Below are positions 60,832 to 64,000 of a DNA stretch of 64,000 nucleotides, piece after piece. Made by a program: the position numbers and the translations under genes. The DNA comes from DASSFG01 sp035547915 (lineage in GTDB: Bacteria > Planctomycetota > Planctomycetia > Pirellulales > JAICIG01). The DNA lies in the NCBI GenBank assembly GCA_035547915.1, contig DASZTS010000004.1, forward strand, positions 41,781-105,780, in the 5' to 3' direction. The first letter of the stretch is position 1. The number at the start of each line of letters is the position of its first letter. The notes beneath the pieces are model-generated. The model was not told where the DNA came from. It saw only the letters and a program-made list of their open reading frames with translations, and made no database searches.

Positions 60832-62229
60832 TTATCGTTCGGCCGGTACAAAATTGCCGTGAAAACCAGCCGGTACGCGGCGAGGCAGTTTCAGCAGGGC
60901 GACCGGTTCGCCCGCGATGTCCTGGGCGTCGAGGATCAAGAGTTCGCTGGTGTTCGTGGCCCCGCGATAGATGAGTGAGAGGAGATAGCCATCCCCCTCC
61001 GGTGCGTCCGCTGTACGCGGCACGAAGATCGGCTCGTCCGCTGCGTCGCCCGGCCCGAGTATCCGTTCGATGCGCCGGCCCGTCTGGAGGTCGATGTGGG
61101 CCAGCACATTGAACATCGCGGGGCTGCCCCGGTCAAAACTCGCCAAATACCAACCGTGGCGATAGGGAAGGCCGGCGCGCCGCTCGTCGAAGCGCGGCAT
61201 CTCGGCAGCAAGATCGTCGAGTTGCTCGCGCCGCGCGCCGTTGGTCTGGCCCGCCAGATCGATTGTCCAGCGCGTGAGAGTGGCGTGCGTTTCCTCCCCG
61301 GGCGATCCGTCGGAGTTGGGAAAGACCGGCGCGCTGGGATATTCCATCAGCTCGCAATGGAGCTTGTCGCCTTCTTCCCAGGCGTTCATGGCGTGCAGGA
61401 CAAAGCTCGGCGCGATCTCAAACCAACGAATCGAATCGACCGGCGCATCGCGTTTCATCACGCCGAGGAAGGCGCCTTTGGCGGGCTCCCAGGCCCAGGG
61501 CGGCAAGCCTCTCTTCGCGCGATCGAGATCGCCGGTCAACGGCAGGACCGGGAACATCACATAGTTCCGCGTCACCATGAAGTCGTGGATCACCGCGGCG
61601 TAGGGCGCGGCGAAACGATCGCGGCGCGTGATCGCGCCCGCATGGTCGGTGACGCCGTAGTCGATCAGGGGTGAGAACCGCTGCGGTCCCACGAAATAGG
61701 CGAACCAGACCAACTGGCCGGTCACGGGATCGATCTTCGGGTGCGCGGTGAATTGCCCACCCGTGGTCAGGTACGCGCCGCGTTCCAGCCCTGCCGGATC
61801 GATCTCGAAAGGTTCGCTCTGTTCTTGCAGGGCCAGCAGCTTTCCGGCATGACAGACGACATTCGTGTTGGCCACGCCGCGCGGAACGTCGGCCACCGAA
61901 GGATCGCTCGGGGCGCCCATGAAACCGAACAACGGACGGCCCGCCTCGTTCTCGGCCTGCCAGCGTGGCGTGCGAACCCAGCGATTGCGGTAACGGGCCC
62001 GGCCTCCGTTCCGATTCGGTTCGAGGAAGAAGGCATGGATCATGCCATCGCCGAAGATGCTGAGGTATGGCCCCTGCGGATCGAACTGCGGATTGGGGCC
62101 ATTGCGGTAATACGCGCCGGCCAACGCATCGGGGATGCGGCCGACGATCTCGAGCTCGAAATCGTCCTCGGTGCGCACCGGAGCCAGCAGCCCCGAAAGA
62201 TGAGGGTGGACGGTCTGAGTGTCGGCCAC
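60832..62229 (-). CDS. Carotenoid oxygenase (RPE65/CCD family)
   Basis: 465 residues. The four iron-binding His are in their usual places: FTAHPKID (about residue 163), IHDFMV (about 214), LHAMNA (about 279) and GFHGNFVP (about 457). Acidic second-shell residues are also present (EETHATLTRWTIDL). It cleaves carotenoids or related polyenes with oxygen. It lies next to a GGDEF gene and a DUF1501 gene; no carotenoid synthesis genes are adjacent. A substrate from the CrtI/FAS cluster is conceivable but unproven. Confidence 0.93.
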   Translation of the reverse strand: MADTQTVHPHLSGLLAPVRTEDDFELEIVGRIPDALAGAYYRNGPNPQFDPQGPYLSIFGDGMIHAFFLEPNRNGGRARYRNRWVRTPRWQAENEAGRPLFGFMGAPSDPSVADVPRGVANTNVVCHAGKLLALQEQSEPFEIDPAGLERGAYLTTGGQFTAHPKIDPVTGQLVWFAYFVGPQRFSPLIDYGVTDHAGAITRRDRFAAPYAAVIHDFMVTRNYVMFPVLPLTGDLDRAKRGLPPWAWEPAKGAFLGVMKRDAPVDSIRWFEIAPSFVLHAMNAWEEGDKLHCELMEYPSAPVFPNSDGSPGEETHATLTRWTIDLAGQTNGARREQLDDLAAEMPRFDERRAGLPYRHGWYLASFDRGSPAMFNVLAHIDLQTGRRIERILGPGDAADEPIFVPRTADAPEGDGYLLSLIYRGATNTSELLILDAQDIAGEPVALLKLPRRVPAGFHGNFVPAER

Positions 62230-62375
62230 GGAGGCAGTCCTGGGGCGCGAGTGCTGTGTTCTTTATCGCGCCGATTTTAGTGGAAAGAACGAAAAATCGC
62301 ACGCGCGCGTGGCGACTCAAACAGCAGAAGAGCCGTTCGATGCTGAACGGAAACCGTCGCTCATGCGCGGCGTCG

Positions 62376-63737
62376 CTAGCCGTACAGCGGCGCGATGATT
62401 TCGCCGGCGTTCAACCGGTGCGGACGGCCGAAGCGGTCGACGATCTGGCTGCCCGGGTCGATGCCCAGGGCGCTGTAGACGGTCGCACCCAGATCGGCCG
62501 GATACCAACCGCGCGTGGCAGGCCAGGCGGCCTGTGCATCGCTGGCGCCGATGACCTGCCCGCCGCGGACCCCCGCGCCGGCAAACACCGCGCTGAACAC
62601 GCCCGACCAGTGATCGCGACCGGCGCCGGCGTTGATCTGCGGCGTGCGGCCGAACTCACCCACCACGACGACGAGCGTCTGGTCGAACAGACCGCGCGTC
62701 TGCAAATCGTCGAACAGCGCCGACAGCCCCTGGTCCAAAGGCGGCAACAGCCGGTCCTTGAGTTGCTGAAAGTTCTGCCCGTGGGTGTCCCAGTTATTCA
62801 TCGATCCCATGTTGGCCTGGATCACCGGCATGCCCGCTTCGACCAACCGTCGGGCCAGCAGGAGCGATTGGCCGAACGCGTGCCGCCCGTAGCGATCGCG
62901 GGCCGCGGCCGGTTCGCTCTGCAGGTCGAACGCGGCACGAAACTGGGCGTTCTCGGTGAGCAGCGTGTAGGCGTTCTGCGCGCGGGCCGATAGGTCGCGC
63001 GCCGTGGCCGCTTCGGCCAGATCGCGGCGATGGTCGTCGAGGTTGGCCAGCAGCGCGCGGCGATTGCCCAACCGGTCGACGGTGAGTCCGGGCAACAGGT
63101 CGAGTTCCGTCAGACGAAAGTCGGCGGCGTTGGGATCGCGCGTGAGTTGCCACGGATCGAAAGTGCTTCCCATGAAGCCGCCGTTCTGGCCGGAGAATCC
63201 GTAACCGTTGTGCAGGTAGGTGGGCAACATCACGCCCGACGGCAGACCGTCGCTGCGCGGACGTAGATACTGCACGCACGACGCATAACAGGGCCAGTCG
63301 TTGCGGCTGGCCATGTGCGTGGCACCGGCCGGCAGTTCGTTCACGCCGGTGAGCACGAAGTGCGTGGCCTGTTCATGGCCGGGCAGGCTGTGCGTCATGC
63401 TCCGCACGATGGCGTATCTGTCGGCCATCTTCGCCAAGAGTGGCAAATGCGGAGTGATTTGCACGCCGGGCACGCATGTGTCGGCCGGCTTGAATTCACC
63501 TCGTACTTCGACCGGTGCCTCCGGCTTGAGGTCCCAGATATCCTGGTGCGCCGGTGCGCCCGTGCAAAACACCAGAATGACCGATTTGGCCCGGCCGAAA
63601 TGCGACCCGCGATTCTCGGCCACGGCGGTGCGGGCCAGTACCTGACTGAAGTGCAGCCCTAGCAAGCCGGAGAAACCGACTTGCAATAACTCGCGGCGAT
63701 CGAGGCCCAGGCGATGCTGGTGTCGGGCGGGCGTCAT
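62376..63737 (-). CDS. DUF1501 (sulfatase-like) exported protein B
   Basis: 453 residues from MTPARHQHR. It starts with a twin-arginine-like LDRRELLQVGFSGLLGL. The DUF1501 core has VILVFCTGAPAHQDIWDLKPEAPVEVRGEF, WDTHGQNFQQLKDRLLPPLDQG and GEFGRTPQINAGAGRDHW (WDTH and GRTP landmarks). It is a paralog of the protein at 56256. ATGs at 63758 and 63737 are close; neither has a strong RBS. No metal-site residues can be confirmed without alignment. Confidence 0.93.
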   Translation of the reverse strand: MTPARHQHRLGLDRRELLQVGFSGLLGLHFSQVLARTAVAENRGSHFGRAKSVILVFCTGAPAHQDIWDLKPEAPVEVRGEFKPADTCVPGVQITPHLPLLAKMADRYAIVRSMTHSLPGHEQATHFVLTGVNELPAGATHMASRNDWPCYASCVQYLRPRSDGLPSGVMLPTYLHNGYGFSGQNGGFMGSTFDPWQLTRDPNAADFRLTELDLLPGLTVDRLGNRRALLANLDDHRRDLAEAATARDLSARAQNAYTLLTENAQFRAAFDLQSEPAAARDRYGRHAFGQSLLLARRLVEAGMPVIQANMGSMNNWDTHGQNFQQLKDRLLPPLDQGLSALFDDLQTRGLFDQTLVVVVGEFGRTPQINAGAGRDHWSGVFSAVFAGAGVRGGQVIGASDAQAAWPATRGWYPADLGATVYSALGIDPGSQIVDRFGRPHRLNAGEIIAPLYG

Positions 63738-63992
63738 GCGGGAGCCTTCAGCAGTCATGTGGGGAGCCTTCGGCAGGGGAGGGAGGCGTTCGGCAGGAGA
63801 ATTCAGTATGGCCGTTCGCGCGTTGTGGGGCAAGCTTGCTTCGGCTCACCGATCGGTGCCGGGTGCACGCCAGCTTCCGTGCTTGTTGGCGGGGTGCAAA
63901 AAAGCTCAATAGGAGAATTTGGTTTGGGAGCGTTAAAGTAGGGCGAGTACCGGCGGCAGGGAAGGCCGCGGTAGGCTTAAGGAGATCCAATC

Positions 63993-64000
63993 ATGGACGA
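63993..64000 (+). CDS. Start of a gene cut off by the window end
   Basis: ATGGACGA at the very end, 9 bp after an AAGGAG ribosome-binding site (63979-63984). Only the first two codons are visible. The 255 bp before it hold nothing else. Confidence 0.5.

Overview
The window looks like chromosomal DNA from a non-anammox planctomycete, probably of the Pirellulales type. This is inferred from family content, not from a search. Markers are two DUF1501 proteins, a DUF1549/DUF1553-type protein and a partner with planctomycete-style CxxxCH motifs, a PPC-domain giant, DUF4058 and Uma2 proteins, LRR proteins, several tiny membrane proteins with the 'RxQFxLRTLLxLM' start, and high GC. No rRNA, tRNA, CRISPR array or prophage was found.

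Layout. 1-4.5 kb: the end of a hybrid histidine kinase, tiny membrane and zinc-ribbon proteins, a terminator-bounded structured RNA candidate, a GNAT acetyltransferase and a tandem pair of tiny membrane proteins. 4.7-10.4 kb: ilvB, a ClpP-like protein, smpB, lipB-like, lipA and a lipoyl-domain protein. The LipB-like protein lacks both catalytic residues, and the lipoyl-domain protein lacks the acceptor lysine. 10.4-17.3 kb: minus-strand envelope genes (transglutaminase-like, adhesin-like, Cys-rich secreted) and a three-gene DUF3592/P-loop operon. 17.6-23.4 kb: RRM RNA-binding protein, ABC-2 type permease, acylphosphatase, CxxxCH protein, M19 dipeptidase, DUF4058. 23.5-27.6 kb: a tightly coupled five-gene minus-strand operon with a tetraether-synthase-like radical SAM enzyme, an Lgt-like membrane protein and zinc-ribbon membrane proteins. 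28.2-29.3 kb: a RAYT transposase between arrays of its REP palindromes. 29.4-33 kb: glcD / rhomboid-like / glcE. 33-38.7 kb: a polytopic membrane protein, a HPPK-nucleoside-kinase fusion (folK), panC, and an Lgt with a PDZ insert.

38.7-44.7 kb holds a type II fatty-acid-synthesis cassette (SDR reductase, ketosynthase, ACP, FabZ-like dehydratase) with two CrtI-like flavoprotein desaturases. Its gene content resembles sets proposed for unusual polyene or ladderane-like lipids. 44.8-57.8 kb carries secreted and membrane proteins, a KAP-like NTPase and the DUF1549/DUF1553, PPC and DUF1501 genes. 57.9-64 kb has an LRR protein, a divergent PilZ/GGDEF pair (c-di-GMP), a carotenoid oxygenase and a second DUF1501 protein.

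Repeats mark many gene ends: a ~100 bp MITE-like element with terminal inverted repeats (18.0 and 41.2 kb, fragment at 27.7 kb), a CTCTCCCGGAGGGAGAG palindrome (10.0, 11.5, 44.7, 46.2 kb) and RAYT-linked REPs. The strongest candidates for undescribed biology are the CrtI/FAS-II cassette, the radical SAM/Lgt-like operon, the degenerate lipoylation genes and the structured RNA near 2.3 kb.
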